DNA of 64,000 nucleotides from Nannocystaceae bacterium. GTDB lineage: Bacteria; Myxococcota_A; Polyangia; Nannocystales; Nannocystaceae. Below the pieces are notes generated by a model. That model was not told the origin of the DNA and did not search any database. It saw only the letters and a program-made list of their open reading frames with translations. The translations under genes were made by a program, and so were the position numbers. Location: assembly GCA_019694555.1 (NCBI GenBank), contig JAIBBS010000010.1:1-64000 (forward strand), read 5' to 3'. Of this stretch, positions 52,014 to 64,000 are shown in pieces. Numbering within the stretch: position 1 is the first letter of the stretch; every line of letters starts with the position of its first letter.

Positions 52014-54962
52014 ATGCGGCGAGCCACGATCTCGATTCCCCTCGCGTTGTTCCTCGGTGCCTGCGTCGTCCGCGTCGAAGGCGGCACGACCAAGCCGGAC
52101 TCGGGCAAGACCACCGACCCGGGCACGACCGACAAGCCCATCGCGAAGGACGACTCGCCGGCGTTGCCGATCGACCCCGCGCTGGTCACCGGCACGCTGC
52201 CCAACGGCCTGACCTACTACATCCGCAAGCATCCCAAGCCGGAGAAGCGCGTGTACCTGTGGCTCGCGGTCAACGCCGGCAGCGTGCTCGAGGACGACGA
52301 CCAGAAGGGCCTCGCGCACTTCGTCGAGCACATGGCGTTCAACGGCACCAAGCGCTTCGAGAAGAACACGCTCATCGACTTCCTCGAGAAGGCGGGCATG
52401 GACTTCGGCGCGGACCTCAACGCATTCACCTCGTTCGACGAGACCGTCTACCAGCTCAAGGTCCCGACCGACGACCCCGCGGTGGTGACCAAGGGCCTCG
52501 ACATCCTCGAGGACTGGTCGAGCGCACTGAGCTTCGATCCCAAGGAGGTCGACAAGGAGCGCGGCGTGGTGGTCGAGGAGTGGCGCCTCGGTCGTGGCGC
52601 GGGTCAGCGCATCTTCGACAAGCAGTGGCCGATCTTCCTCGAGGGCAGCAAGTACGCCGATCGCAAGCCCATCGGTGAGAAGGAGATCCTCGAGAAGGCG
52701 CCGGTCGCCACGCTCGAGCGCTTCTATCGCGACTGGTACCGCCCGGACCTGATGGCGATCGTGATCGTCGGCGACGTCGATCCCGCGACCATGAAGAAGG
52801 AGATCGAGGCGCGCTTCGGCAAGCTGAAGGGCCCGGCCAAGCCGCGCAAGCGTCCCGACGTGCCGGTGCCGCTGCTCGACAAGACCCGCGCCGCGGTCAT
52901 CACCGACCCCGAGGCCAACTTCACGTCGGTGACGCTCGCGATCAAGGGCGAGGTCTCGCACGTGCGCAGCGAGAAGGAGTTCCGCGACAACCTGGTCGAG
53001 AACCTCTTCCACGGCATGCTGCGCGCGCGACTCGACGAGATCCGCCAGCAGGCCGACGCGCCGTTCGTGTTCGCGTTCTCGAACACCAGCAACATGGGCC
53101 GCGCCGTCGACGTGTTCGACCTGACCGCGGGTGCCAAGGCCGGCCGCGTCGAGGAGGCGCTCGAGACCCTGGTCACCGAGGTCGAGCGGGTGAAGCAGCA
53201 CGGCTTCCTCGCGACCGAGCTCGAGCGCGAGCGCGCACGCACGCTGCGTCGGTTCGAGCGCAACGTGACGGAGAAGGACACCGTCGACGGCCGCAGCTAC
53301 GCGTTCGAGACCGTGTTCCGCTTCCTCGAGAAGGACGCGATGCCCAGCCGCGAGACCCAGCTGGCGCTGGCCAAGAAGTACCTCGCCGAGATCTCGCTCG
53401 ACGACGTCAACGCCCTGGCCGCGCGCTGGACCTCGCGCAAGGACCGGGTCGTGATGGCCAGCGGTGCCGCCCGCGACAAGATGCCGACCGACAAGCAGCT
53501 GCTCGCGGTCGCAGACTCGGTCGCCGGCACCAAGCTCGCCGCCTACGAGGACAAGGGCGTGGGCGAGCTGATGAAGACCAAGCCCACGCCGGGCAAGGTC
53601 ACCAAGACCGAGACCATCGCCGAGCTGGGCCTGACGGTGTGGACGCTGTCCAACGGCGCGCGCGTGGTGGTCAAGCCGACCGACTTCAAGAAGGACGAGG
53701 TGTTGTTCGAGGCCATCAGCCCCGGTGGCACCTCGCTGGTGAACGCCAAGCGCTTCGACTCGGCGCAGAACGCCGCTGCGATCGTCTCGCGCTCGGGCAT
53801 GGGCGAGGTCGATGCGGTCACGCTGCGCAACCTGCTCGCGGGCAAGGTCGCACAGTCGTCGCCGTACATCGGCGAGCTCGAGGAGGGCTTCCGCGGCAAC
53901 GCCTCGCCGCAGGATCTCGAGCTCATGCTGCAGATGACCTACCTCGCCGGCACCGCGCCGCGCAAGGACGCCGACGCGTTCCAGTCGTGGAAGTCGAGCA
54001 CCGCGGAGTTCGTGAAGAACCGCGACCTCAACCCGCAGCAGGTGTTCTTCGAGCAGTTCACGGCCTTCCGCTGGAACAACCACCCGCGCCGCATGCCGAC
54101 CACGCTCGAGACGCTCGACCGCGTCGATCACGACGTCGCGCTGGAGGTCTACAAGGATCGCTTCGCCGACTTCGGCGACTTCACGTTCCTGTTCGTCGGC
54201 AACGTCGACCCCGCGACGCTGCAGCCGCTGGTCGAGACCTACCTCGCAAGCCTGCCCAGCAAGAAGCGCAAGGAATCGTGGAAGGACGTCGGAGCGCGTC
54301 AGCCCGCCGGCGTGAAGAAGTTCAAGGTCGAGAAGGGTGTCGACCCCAAGAGCTTCGTCATGCTCGAGTTCCACGGCCGCGAGCGCTGGAGCCCGACCAA
54401 CGAGGACGACATCGAGATCCTCGCGGACGTGATGGACATCCGGCTGCGCGAGGTGCTGCGCGAGGACATGTCCGGGGTCTACGGCGCGTTCAGCAACGGT
54501 CGCATCGCGCGGCGGCCCAACCAGACCTACTCGTACACCATCGGCTTCGGCTGCGCGCCCGAGAACGTGGCCAAGCTGCAGCAGGCGGTGTTCGACATCG
54601 CGAAGTCGCTGCGCACCGAGGGCATCGGCGAGGACTACCTCGACAAGATCCGCGAGAAGCGTCGCCGCACGCTCGAGACCTCGATGCGGGAGAACCGCTT
54701 CTGGTCGTTCCAGCTGCTCGAGCACTACCGCTACGGCACCGACCCGCGGAAGATCCTCGAGCTGGCCAAGAGCATCGAGCGCGTGACCAGCGACAACGTG
54801 AAGAAGGCCGCCGCGCGGTACCTCGGCGAGCGCAACGTGTTCGAGGGTCTGCTCGTGCCCGCGGGCAGCGACGTCAAGCCCGGCACCGGCCTCACCCCGA
54901 CCAAGCCCGTCGCGGGCAAGGCGAGCTCGACGGCGAGCAAGGCCACGCCGTCGGCGGGCTGA
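52014..54962 (+). CDS. M16 zinc peptidase lipoprotein (PqqL-like)
   Basis: 982 residues with a lipobox (ALFLGAC) and an acidic/Thr linker, then two M16 halves. The first contains the inverted zinc site HFVEH (H102, E105, H106), followed by GTKRFEKNT, with the distal Glu near VVVEEWR; the second half (about residues 540-960) is a non-catalytic M16 copy. Full length resembles the PqqL-type zinc proteases. Anchored outside, it would degrade peptides in the periplasm or at the surface. Start ATG 52014; no strong ribosome site is visible. The kinase gene starts 38 bp downstream. Confidence 0.93.
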   Translation: MRRATISIPLALFLGACVVRVEGGTTKPDSGKTTDPGTTDKPIAKDDSPALPIDPALVTGTLPNGLTYYIRKHPKPEKRVYLWLAVNAGSVLEDDDQKGLAHFVEHMAFNGTKRFEKNTLIDFLEKAGMDFGADLNAFTSFDETVYQLKVPTDDPAVVTKGLDILEDWSSALSFDPKEVDKERGVVVEEWRLGRGAGQRIFDKQWPIFLEGSKYADRKPIGEKEILEKAPVATLERFYRDWYRPDLMAIVIVGDVDPATMKKEIEARFGKLKGPAKPRKRPDVPVPLLDKTRAAVITDPEANFTSVTLAIKGEVSHVRSEKEFRDNLVENLFHGMLRARLDEIRQQADAPFVFAFSNTSNMGRAVDVFDLTAGAKAGRVEEALETLVTEVERVKQHGFLATELERERARTLRRFERNVTEKDTVDGRSYAFETVFRFLEKDAMPSRETQLALAKKYLAEISLDDVNALAARWTSRKDRVVMASGAARDKMPTDKQLLAVADSVAGTKLAAYEDKGVGELMKTKPTPGKVTKTETIAELGLTVWTLSNGARVVVKPTDFKKDEVLFEAISPGGTSLVNAKRFDSAQNAAAIVSRSGMGEVDAVTLRNLLAGKVAQSSPYIGELEEGFRGNASPQDLELMLQMTYLAGTAPRKDADAFQSWKSSTAEFVKNRDLNPQQVFFEQFTAFRWNNHPRRMPTTLETLDRVDHDVALEVYKDRFADFGDFTFLFVGNVDPATLQPLVETYLASLPSKKRKESWKDVGARQPAGVKKFKVEKGVDPKSFVMLEFHGRERWSPTNEDDIEILADVMDIRLREVLREDMSGVYGAFSNGRIARRPNQTYSYTIGFGCAPENVAKLQQAVFDIAKSLRTEGIGEDYLDKIREKRRRTLETSMRENRFWSFQLLEHYRYGTDPRKILELAKSIERVTSDNVKKAAARYLGERNVFEGLLVPAGSDVKPGTGLTPTKPVAGKASSTASKATPSAG

Positions 54963-55000
54963 ACCCGCGGGTCCCCAGCGCGCCGCGCATCGCCGGCCCG

Positions 55001-57835
<2,835 letters not shown>

Positions 57836-57856
57836 CGCGCCCGCGGCCGTGTTAGC

Positions 57857-58501
57857 GTGGATGTGCGCGTGGGCGACGACGCCGAGCTCTTGCAACGCTG
57901 GCACCGGGGTGACAAGACCGCCGGCAACGAGCTGTTCGCGCGGCACTTCCCCGCGCTGCGTCGCTTCTTCCGCAACAAGGTCGGCCACGAAGAGGCCGAG
58001 GATCTGATCCAGCGCACGATGCTGGAGACGGTCCGCTCCGCGCCCAGCTTCCGCGGCGAGGCCAGCTTCCGCACCTTCATCTTCACCATCGCGCGGCGCG
58101 AGCTGTGCCACCACATCCGTCGCAAGCACCGCAAGGGCAACGACGCCGACATCGACTTCTCGGTCTCGTCACTCGAAGCCCTGGGCACCTCGCCCAGCGG
58201 CTTCGCGGCGCAGAAGCAGGATCACCAGCGCATCCTCGCGGCGCTGCGCGCCATCCCGCTCGACTTCCAGATCACGCTCGAGCTGCACTACTGGGAGCAG
58301 CTCGACGGCAAGGAGCTCGCCGAGGTGCTCGGCATCGCTCCGGGCACCGTTCGCTCGCGGCTGCACCGCGCCCGCGCGGCCCTGCGCGAGCTGCTCGAGT
58401 CCCGCGAGGGCGCGCCGGCCACCGAGGATCTGGAGTCGTCGATCACCGCCGCCCGCCCGCGCGAGTCGAGCGGGAACGCAGCGCCGCCCTCGGGCCACTG
58501 A
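57857..58501 (+). CDS. ECF-type sigma factor
   Basis: 214 residues. Region 2: LFARHFPALRRFFRNKVGH and FRTFIFTIARRELCHHI; region 4: LDFQITLELHYWEQLDGKELAEVLGIAPGTVRSRLHRAR. Start codons are GTG at 57857, 57863 or 57869. It lies 21 bp behind the kinase gene and 139 bp ahead of the subtilisin-like gene, all on the same strand. The strong likeness to the factor at 29334 suggests a common family. Confidence 0.92.
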   Translation: MDVRVGDDAELLQRWHRGDKTAGNELFARHFPALRRFFRNKVGHEEAEDLIQRTMLETVRSAPSFRGEASFRTFIFTIARRELCHHIRRKHRKGNDADIDFSVSSLEALGTSPSGFAAQKQDHQRILAALRAIPLDFQITLELHYWEQLDGKELAEVLGIAPGTVRSRLHRARAALRELLESREGAPATEDLESSITAARPRESSGNAAPPSGH

Positions 58502-58625
58502 TCGACGCCCCGCGCAGGGCACGCGCCGGCCGAGAAAAAAAACGCAACGCGGGCTGTCATCGGCCCCGCCTTCGCTGACCATGGGTCGAGCGACGCGCTG
58601 GGCCCGGGCCAACCTGGGCCCCCGC

Positions 58626-58632
58626 GGGGAGG
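58626..58632 (+). promoter_or_regulatory. Ribosome site GGGGAGG fixing the protease start
   Basis: GGGGAGG eight bases before ATG 58641, which decides for MRRVRTMGW over the earlier ATG at 58581. Confidence 0.7.
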
Positions 58633-58640
58633 CGACACCG

Positions 58641-60623
58641 ATGCGAAGGGTTCGGACGATGGGGTGGGCGCTCGTGGCCCTGGTGGCGGGTTGCGGCGGC
58701 GAGCACGACGGCGACGCCGCGGTCACGCAGCTGCGCGTGGGTGAGCCGGTGCTCGAGGTCGAGGACGACGTGTGCGTCGCCTGGCGGCAGGTCGTGCGAC
58801 GCACCACCGAGGGCAACTGCACCACGGTCACGCGCCCCAACAGCGGTGGCAGCTGGCAGGGCACCAAGCTGTTCCCGGCGTGGAGCGGCACGAACGCGAA
58901 GTACGGCGCCTACTGCGTGTACGAGTTCTCGAACCCGACCGCCGTCACGAGCGAGGACGTCGCCTACCTCGCCTCGCGCACGTTCGTGGCCGAGAGCGGT
59001 GCGGACTGCGTCGTCACGACCCCGGCCTCGGTGCCCGCGCTCGAGCAAGAACTCGACCCCGCGCTCGATGCCCTCGCCGACGATCGCATGGACCTGCTCA
59101 CCGACGCGGAGCTGGGCTTGCCGGGGACGAACAACAACCGCACCGCCGTGCGCGTCGCAGTGCTCGACACCGTGCCGGCGACGTGGAATCAGCCGCGCGA
59201 CAACCACGGTGTGGTCGTCGCCGATCTCATCGCCGAGATCGCCCACGCGTGTCTGCCCAACGCGCCCGGCTGCAAGGCCTGGGTCGAGAACGTGCTGGCG
59301 CTGCCGCGCTACGGCCTGGCGCCCGGCGACAAGGACCAGGTCCGCGGCGGCATGCGTGCGTTCCAGAGCGAGATCGCCGGCGCGCTCTACAGCACGATCC
59401 GCAGCTGGGAGACCGGCGCGCCCGCGAAGCTCGTGCTCAACATGAGCTTCGGCTGGCTCGCGGCATTCGGCGAGGATCCAGCCGCGTCCGCGCCCGCGGT
59501 CGATGCGGTGTTGTTGGCGCTGCGCCGCGCCAGCTGCGAGGGCGCGCTGGCGATCGCGGCCGCGGGCAACGATCAGACCGACTGCACGCCCGGGCCGGTG
59601 CTGCCCGCCGGGTGGGAGGAGCTGCCCGCGCCGACCGTGCAGCAGTGCACCTCGCAGCTGGACATCGCCAACCCGGTCGCGAGCTCGGGACAGTACCGCC
59701 CGCTGGTGCACGCGGTCGGCGGTCTGACGTGGGACGACGATCCGGTCTCGAACGCGCGCGAGCTCGGTCGCCCGCGGCTGGGCGCCATCGCGGATCACGT
59801 GCCGCGGGTGCTCCGCGAGGCGCCGGCGCGGACCGGCAGTTCGATTTCCGCCGCCGTGGTGTCGGGCGCCGCCGCGCTGGTGTGGTCGTACAACCCGGGG
59901 CTCGACGCGCATCGGGTGATGGACCAGCTCTATGCCGCCGGGATCGCCACCAACGACGACGCGGAGTTCGGCTTGGCCGGAACGACGCATCCGATCCGGC
60001 GCATCACCGCATGCTCGGCGTTGGCGCAGGCATGCACCACCACCGGCACCTGCCCCGCGGCGGTGCAGCCGGTGTGCCGCACGACGTGGCTCGGGCCCGA
60101 AGACCTCGCGCTCGCGATCGAGGGCGTCGATCCCGGCACCGAGGTCACGCCGGGCCTGACCAGCGTGGGTTCGTGCGCGGGCTTCTGCGACGCGAGCTAC
60201 GAGCTGTACACCGCCGACGGTGTCGCGGCGTCGTGTCCGGCCCTGCCCGGCACCTCCGACACCGAGGATCTGACGCGGCCGCAGCCGACCAATCCCGCGT
60301 GTCCGACGTGCACGTGGACCAGCACGGGCTCGCCGACGAACAACGACTACCAGGTCTCGATCGTCGCGGCGCTCGACGTCGGCTGGGGCGCACGCACCGA
60401 CACGTCGATGTCGGTGTCGCTCAAGCTCGAGAACGGCACGAGCGTGGCCTACGCGCTCGGCGACCAGAACCTCAGCACCGCGACGAAGACCATCACGCTG
60501 ACCTCCATCCCGCAGTCGAAGGTCGTCAGCGGCACCGTCCGCATCGGCTTCGTCGGCAGCGGCGTGGCGACCGACTGGACCCACGGTGATCTGGTCACGC
60601 CGCCGTCGACGCTGTCGTTCTGA
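58641..60623 (+). CDS. Subtilisin-like (S8) serine protease lipoprotein
   Basis: 660 residues. Lipobox (ALVAGC, C18). The S8 triad is recognisable: D176 (VAVLDT), H189 (DNHGVVVADL), oxyanion N310 (AAAGND) and S401 (GSSISAAVVSGAAALVWS). The spacing between Asp and His is very short for the family. A Cys-rich and beta-sandwich part follows to the C-terminus. A plausible extracellular protease; no pro-peptide is obvious. It lies downstream of the kinase-ECF pair and converges with the CHAT gene. Confidence 0.86.
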   Translation: MRRVRTMGWALVALVAGCGGEHDGDAAVTQLRVGEPVLEVEDDVCVAWRQVVRRTTEGNCTTVTRPNSGGSWQGTKLFPAWSGTNAKYGAYCVYEFSNPTAVTSEDVAYLASRTFVAESGADCVVTTPASVPALEQELDPALDALADDRMDLLTDAELGLPGTNNNRTAVRVAVLDTVPATWNQPRDNHGVVVADLIAEIAHACLPNAPGCKAWVENVLALPRYGLAPGDKDQVRGGMRAFQSEIAGALYSTIRSWETGAPAKLVLNMSFGWLAAFGEDPAASAPAVDAVLLALRRASCEGALAIAAAGNDQTDCTPGPVLPAGWEELPAPTVQQCTSQLDIANPVASSGQYRPLVHAVGGLTWDDDPVSNARELGRPRLGAIADHVPRVLREAPARTGSSISAAVVSGAAALVWSYNPGLDAHRVMDQLYAAGIATNDDAEFGLAGTTHPIRRITACSALAQACTTTGTCPAAVQPVCRTTWLGPEDLALAIEGVDPGTEVTPGLTSVGSCAGFCDASYELYTADGVAASCPALPGTSDTEDLTRPQPTNPACPTCTWTSTGSPTNNDYQVSIVAALDVGWGARTDTSMSVSLKLENGTSVAYALGDQNLSTATKTITLTSIPQSKVVSGTVRIGFVGSGVATDWTHGDLVTPPSTLSF

Positions 60624-60629
60624 TGCGCA

Positions 60630-63383
60630 TCAGCGCACGACCACGCGAAACGCGGACCACCGCGCGGCGCGGTCGGGTTCCACCGCGCGGCCGACCGCGC
60701 GGCGCAGCGCCGCCACCGGATCGAATCCGTCGGTGGCGGCGTGCTCGTACAGCGCCTGCGCGAGGGCGTGCGCATCGTCGTCGCGGATGACCCCATCGCC
60801 GACGATCACAGCCTCCGCGCCCGCGAGCAGGAACGCGCGGCCGAGGTTCATGCCGCCATCGACGAGTCCATGCTGCACCAGACCGGTCTGACAACCGGCC
60901 AGCACGACCACGCGCGGCACCGAGGGCGCCGCGAGCACATCGACGACCTCGATGGTCTGCCCGCCATCGAGCAACAGCGCGGCCTGCCAACCATCGTCGC
61001 GCTGCACGCCGTGCCCGGCGTAGTGCAGCAGCTCGACCTTGCCCAGCGCCGCGAGCACCGCGGATCGCTGCGCCTGGGCGCCCAGGCGCAGATCGACCTG
61101 CCAGCCGGCCGCGCGGAGGCTCGCGGCGACCGCCTCGCCTTCGGCGCGCGCGAGCGCGAGGTCGTCGCGCGGATCGGCGACCACCAGCGCATGTTCCACC
61201 GCCGGCGGCGACGCGTCCGTCGCTCGCGGCAGATCCAGGGCGTACGCGACCGCCACGCGATCGACCAGCGGCGTACCGTCGAGCAGGCCGTGATGGATCG
61301 GCAGCGCCCACGCGCCGCCGACCGGCAACGCGCGCAGGGCCGTGACACCGCGCAGCTCGGCTGCGAAGCGGGCCATCATCGCATCGAGCCACGCCGCGGC
61401 CTGGTCCTCGTCGGGGATCGGCGGCAGCCGCTGCACCCGCGTGCCCTGCGGTGCCGCGAGCACCGCCAGCGTGCCGCCGGTCACCGGCTGGATCGCGAGC
61501 ATCGCCTCGTGCGGTTCACGCGAGGGCAGCAGCGAGCACGCGGGGTCGGCCGCGCCGTCGTCGCGCCGCTCGGCGCGGATGGTCTCGAGCGCCTGCTGAC
61601 GCCGCTGCTCGCGACGCGCACGTCGACGCGCCAGCTCGTCGCCCGGCAGGGTCCAGTCCTGCGACGCCTCGGCCTCGAGCTCGGCCCGCAACGCCACGAG
61701 CTCGTCGAAGCGCGCCAGCTCTGGCCGCGCCGCGGTCTGGCCGCGGCGATCCGCGGCACGCACGGCACGACCGCGCGCGAGACGGATGCGACACAGCGCC
61801 TCGTCGTTCGCGCCGGCACGCACGAGCGCCTCGACCAAGCCCTCGGCGCTGGTGCGCCGCGCGGTCAGGAACGACTCGCGACCGCCGGCGACGGCGATGC
61901 GCGCGACCTCGAGGTCGAGCAGCGACTCGGCCTCACGCCAGTGCGCCAGAGCGGCCAGCTCGAGCCCGAAGCGCTCGAGCACCTGGGCCTGCTGCACCAG
62001 CGCGCGCCAGCGCAGGCGCGGCTCGGTCGCGACCGCGGCGCCGGCGAGCAGCGGCAGCGACACCTCGTGCCAGCGGTTGGTCGCGAGTGCGACGTCGACC
62101 CGGAGCTGCTCGATGTCGGCCTCGAGGTCGCCGAGATCGGGCGGCAGGTCGCCGACGAGCAGCGTCGCGAGCCACCGCTCTGCCTCGTCGAGATCGCCGA
62201 TGTCGCGCAGCGCCGAAGCCAGGTTCACCAGCGCGATCGTGCGCGCGCGCGCGTCGTCGCACGCACCACCTTCGAAGATCTCGGCCTGCTCGAACAACCA
62301 CTCGACCGGAGGCTCCTCGAGCAACCCGGCTTCGGCGAGGCGCTGCAACGGCCACGCAGCATTGTTGATCACGCGCGCGCGGGCGCAGGCTTCCGCCTGG
62401 CTGCCGCGTCCGGCGTACATCGCGTTCGCAGCCGCGACCGCCTCGCCGACGCGGCCGAGTTCTCCCAGCATGGTCGCGCGCTGCTCGTAGGCGGCATCGC
62501 GCTCGGCGTCCATGCCCAGACGCAGCGCCCAGCGCTCCGCCGCGGAGTAGGCTGCGAGCGCGCCGGACAGATCGTCGGACGCGGCCGCGAGCTGACCCCG
62601 AGCGTAGTCGCGCCACACCGCGAGTTCGGGCGCAAGCGTCGCGGGCATGCGCTCGAGCCACCGACGCGCGCAGTCGGTGTCGGCCATGGGTCCCACGCAC
62701 ATCGCGACGATCGTCGCCGACGCGCCCACGAGCGCACGGGGAAATCCGTGCGCGCTGGCGAGCTCGGCCGCCTCGGTCTCGTGCGGCACGACCTCGCGGA
62801 GATCGGAGCGTGGACCGCAGCCGAAGCGGAGCTTCGCCAGCTGGATGCGATCGATCGGATCCAGACTCGCGGGTGCCTGTGCCATGGCCGCGCACATCGC
62901 GTCGAGGTCACCGCGTCGCTGGGCCTCGATCGCGCGGGTGACCGCCGCATCACGGCGACGCCACTGCAGCATCAGCGCCGCGCGGGCGGCCCCGCCCACG
63001 CGAACCTCTCGCGCGGCGGGCGGCACCGCGAACGCCACGCGCGTGCCACCGTCGACCTCGACCACCTCGGCCGGGACCGTGGTGCCGTCGATCTCGATCG
63101 TGATCGCGCTGCTGGGAGGGACGTCGAGCCAGGCGCGCAGCGGCACCGGTGACGCCGACTCGATGAGCAAGCACTCCTGCTCGACGTAGTCCTCGCAGCC
63201 GGCCCACGCGGCGGTGTCCGTGATCGTCTCCGGGGTGGGCGACGACGGATCCGAAGCGCCGCAGGCGAGCATGCAGGCCGCGGTGGCCGTCAGGCACCAG
63301 GCCCACCGACCGAGCCACGCGGACGAGCCGCCGGCCAATCCCTTCCGCCGGGCAGCGCCCGCCGGAGCCTCGCGATCCCGCAT
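60630..63383 (-). CDS. TPR-CHAT (caspase-like) lipoprotein
   Basis: 917 residues. A hydrophobic leader ends in MLAC41, a plausible lipobox. The middle is helical and TPR-like (about 150-560). The C-terminal CHAT domain (about 640-917) has the catalytic His in HYAGHG (H791) and Cys in LAGCQTG (C831). CHAT proteases cut proteins in bacterial defence and cell-death systems. The N-terminal region contains an Ig-like segment. An export signal on a CHAT protein is unusual. Downstream of the truncated membrane-protein gene at the window edge. Confidence 0.88.
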   Translation of the reverse strand: MRDREAPAGAARRKGLAGGSSAWLGRWAWCLTATAACMLACGASDPSSPTPETITDTAAWAGCEDYVEQECLLIESASPVPLRAWLDVPPSSAITIEIDGTTVPAEVVEVDGGTRVAFAVPPAAREVRVGGAARAALMLQWRRRDAAVTRAIEAQRRGDLDAMCAAMAQAPASLDPIDRIQLAKLRFGCGPRSDLREVVPHETEAAELASAHGFPRALVGASATIVAMCVGPMADTDCARRWLERMPATLAPELAVWRDYARGQLAAASDDLSGALAAYSAAERWALRLGMDAERDAAYEQRATMLGELGRVGEAVAAANAMYAGRGSQAEACARARVINNAAWPLQRLAEAGLLEEPPVEWLFEQAEIFEGGACDDARARTIALVNLASALRDIGDLDEAERWLATLLVGDLPPDLGDLEADIEQLRVDVALATNRWHEVSLPLLAGAAVATEPRLRWRALVQQAQVLERFGLELAALAHWREAESLLDLEVARIAVAGGRESFLTARRTSAEGLVEALVRAGANDEALCRIRLARGRAVRAADRRGQTAARPELARFDELVALRAELEAEASQDWTLPGDELARRRARREQRRQQALETIRAERRDDGAADPACSLLPSREPHEAMLAIQPVTGGTLAVLAAPQGTRVQRLPPIPDEDQAAAWLDAMMARFAAELRGVTALRALPVGGAWALPIHHGLLDGTPLVDRVAVAYALDLPRATDASPPAVEHALVVADPRDDLALARAEGEAVAASLRAAGWQVDLRLGAQAQRSAVLAALGKVELLHYAGHGVQRDDGWQAALLLDGGQTIEVVDVLAAPSVPRVVVLAGCQTGLVQHGLVDGGMNLGRAFLLAGAEAVIVGDGVIRDDDAHALAQALYEHAATDGFDPVAALRRAVGRAVEPDRAARWSAFRVVVR

Positions 63384-63437
63384 CGCTTCGCTGTTTGCCC
63401 GAGGCGAGCAGGGGACGCAACGCGCACGGCTCGGGCC

Positions 63438-64000
63438 TCAGCCGTCGGCAGCGAAGCGCACCTGGAACGAGGCCCGCCGCAGCTGCGGGTCGCGTTGCGC
63501 CGCATCGGCGTCCACGGGCGCTCGGTAGGCAGGTCCGACCACGACCTCAATCGTCCACTCACCCGGCGCGAGCGTGAGCCAGCGATCCAGCGGCCCCTCG
63601 AGCTTCACCGCGCCGCTGGGCGCGATGGCTGCGTCGACGCGAACCAGCTGCGCCGGCCCGGCACCGCGCGCGACGAGCCACACGCCCAGCCCCGCGGGCG
63701 CGGGTCGATCCGGCGTGACCACCACGGTGATCGCGTCACCCCGGCCGACCACGACCGTGCGATCGAGCGCACGGGGATCGGAGCGCACGTCGGCCGCACC
63801 ACCCTCGAGCGCCGTGATCGCGTAGCCCGGCAGCTGCACCGTGGCGTCGCGGCGGCCGATCCACAGCACCAACGCCGCGGCCAGTGCCAGCGCGAGCATC
63901 GTCACGCCGGCCCAGCGCGCGCCACGACGCTCGCGGACGGGCGCCAGCGGCACGGCCTTCGCCGGCGGCTTCGACGTCGCCGCGGGCTCGGACGTCGCGA
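63438..64000 (-). CDS. Membrane protein, 5' part outside the window
   Basis: The frame runs open to the right edge, so the start is missing. Visible part: a basic, Pro/Ala-rich cytoplasmic stretch, one membrane span (TMLALALAAALVLWI), and a beta-rich extracytoplasmic domain of about 130 residues. A GTG at 63953 could be a start, but the open frame continues beyond it with SKPPAKAV. This form, upstream of a CHAT gene on the same strand with 54 bp between, resembles anti-sigma-like or CHAT-partner proteins (inference). Confidence 0.6.
   Translation of the reverse strand, partial: ATSEPAATSKPPAKAVPLAPVRERRGARWAGVTMLALALAAALVLWIGRRDATVQLPGYAITALEGGAADVRSDPRALDRTVVVGRGDAITVVVTPDRPAPAGLGVWLVARGAGPAQLVRVDAAIAPSGAVKLEGPLDRWLTLAPGEWTIEVVVGPAYRAPVDADAAQRDPQLRRASFQVRFAADG

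Overview
This is a chromosomal segment of a very GC-rich bacterium, most likely a predatory myxobacterium (phylum Myxococcota; Nannocystaceae-like). The reasons are inferred from gene content: five large Ser/Thr kinases with TPR tails, several ECF or sigma-70-like factors paired with them, and about eighteen predicted lipoproteins. Many of those lipoproteins carry Ser/Thr/Gly/Asp-rich stalks behind the lipobox. I see no rRNA, tRNA, insertion sequence, CRISPR array or prophage. I annotate 42 protein genes; the last one runs off the right edge.

Layout. 0.2-6.7 kb: aconitase, a Cys-rich lipoprotein, a B3/B4-domain protein, an alpha/beta-hydrolase lipoprotein and a myxococcal-type sigma factor. 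6.9-14.8 kb: two kinase-TPR genes; the second has an N-terminal zinc finger and overlaps a phosphodiester glycosidase gene. 14.8-21.2 kb: a small membrane protein, a CBS protein, an apparent operon (repeat lipoprotein, TPR-like membrane protein, TetR regulator) and a cytochrome P450 with a 16-bp palindrome at its start. 21.4-32.7 kb: a long leftward block holding an RCC1-like lipoprotein, a small membrane protein, a lysyl-oxidase-like lipoprotein, two coupled envelope proteins of unknown function, an ECF sigma factor and a non-RD kinase.

32.8-37.5 kb is the most striking part. Two adjacent lipoprotein genes encode cholesterol-dependent-cytolysin-like (CDCL) pore-forming proteins: a long one, and a short one that lacks the C-terminal domain. 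Divergent from them is a lipoprotein with a lysozyme-like region, a somatomedin-B-like knot and a metzincin-type zinc protease domain. The 106-bp gap between them contains two inverted repeats sharing one exact symmetry axis. I read this as a co-regulated two-component pore-forming antagonism or predation system with a candidate activating or assisting protease.

37.5-44.2 kb: a further kinase-TPR gene, a double-FHA HtrA-like membrane protease with an ECF sigma factor, and an AlkA-like glycosylase. 44.4-51.4 kb: a cluster of surface lipoproteins (Cys-rich, nuclease/phosphatase-like, RCC1-like) and an ODP-type metallo-beta-lactamase-fold protein. 51.4-52.0 kb is non-coding with short tandem repeats. 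52-64 kb: an M16 protease lipoprotein, a kinase-TPR plus ECF pair, a subtilisin-like lipoprotein, a TPR-CHAT (caspase-like) lipoprotein and a truncated single-span membrane protein.

Overall the genes suggest an organism investing heavily in surface lipoproteins, extracytoplasmic hydrolases and kinase/ECF signalling. Functional statements rest on motif reading only; no database search was possible.
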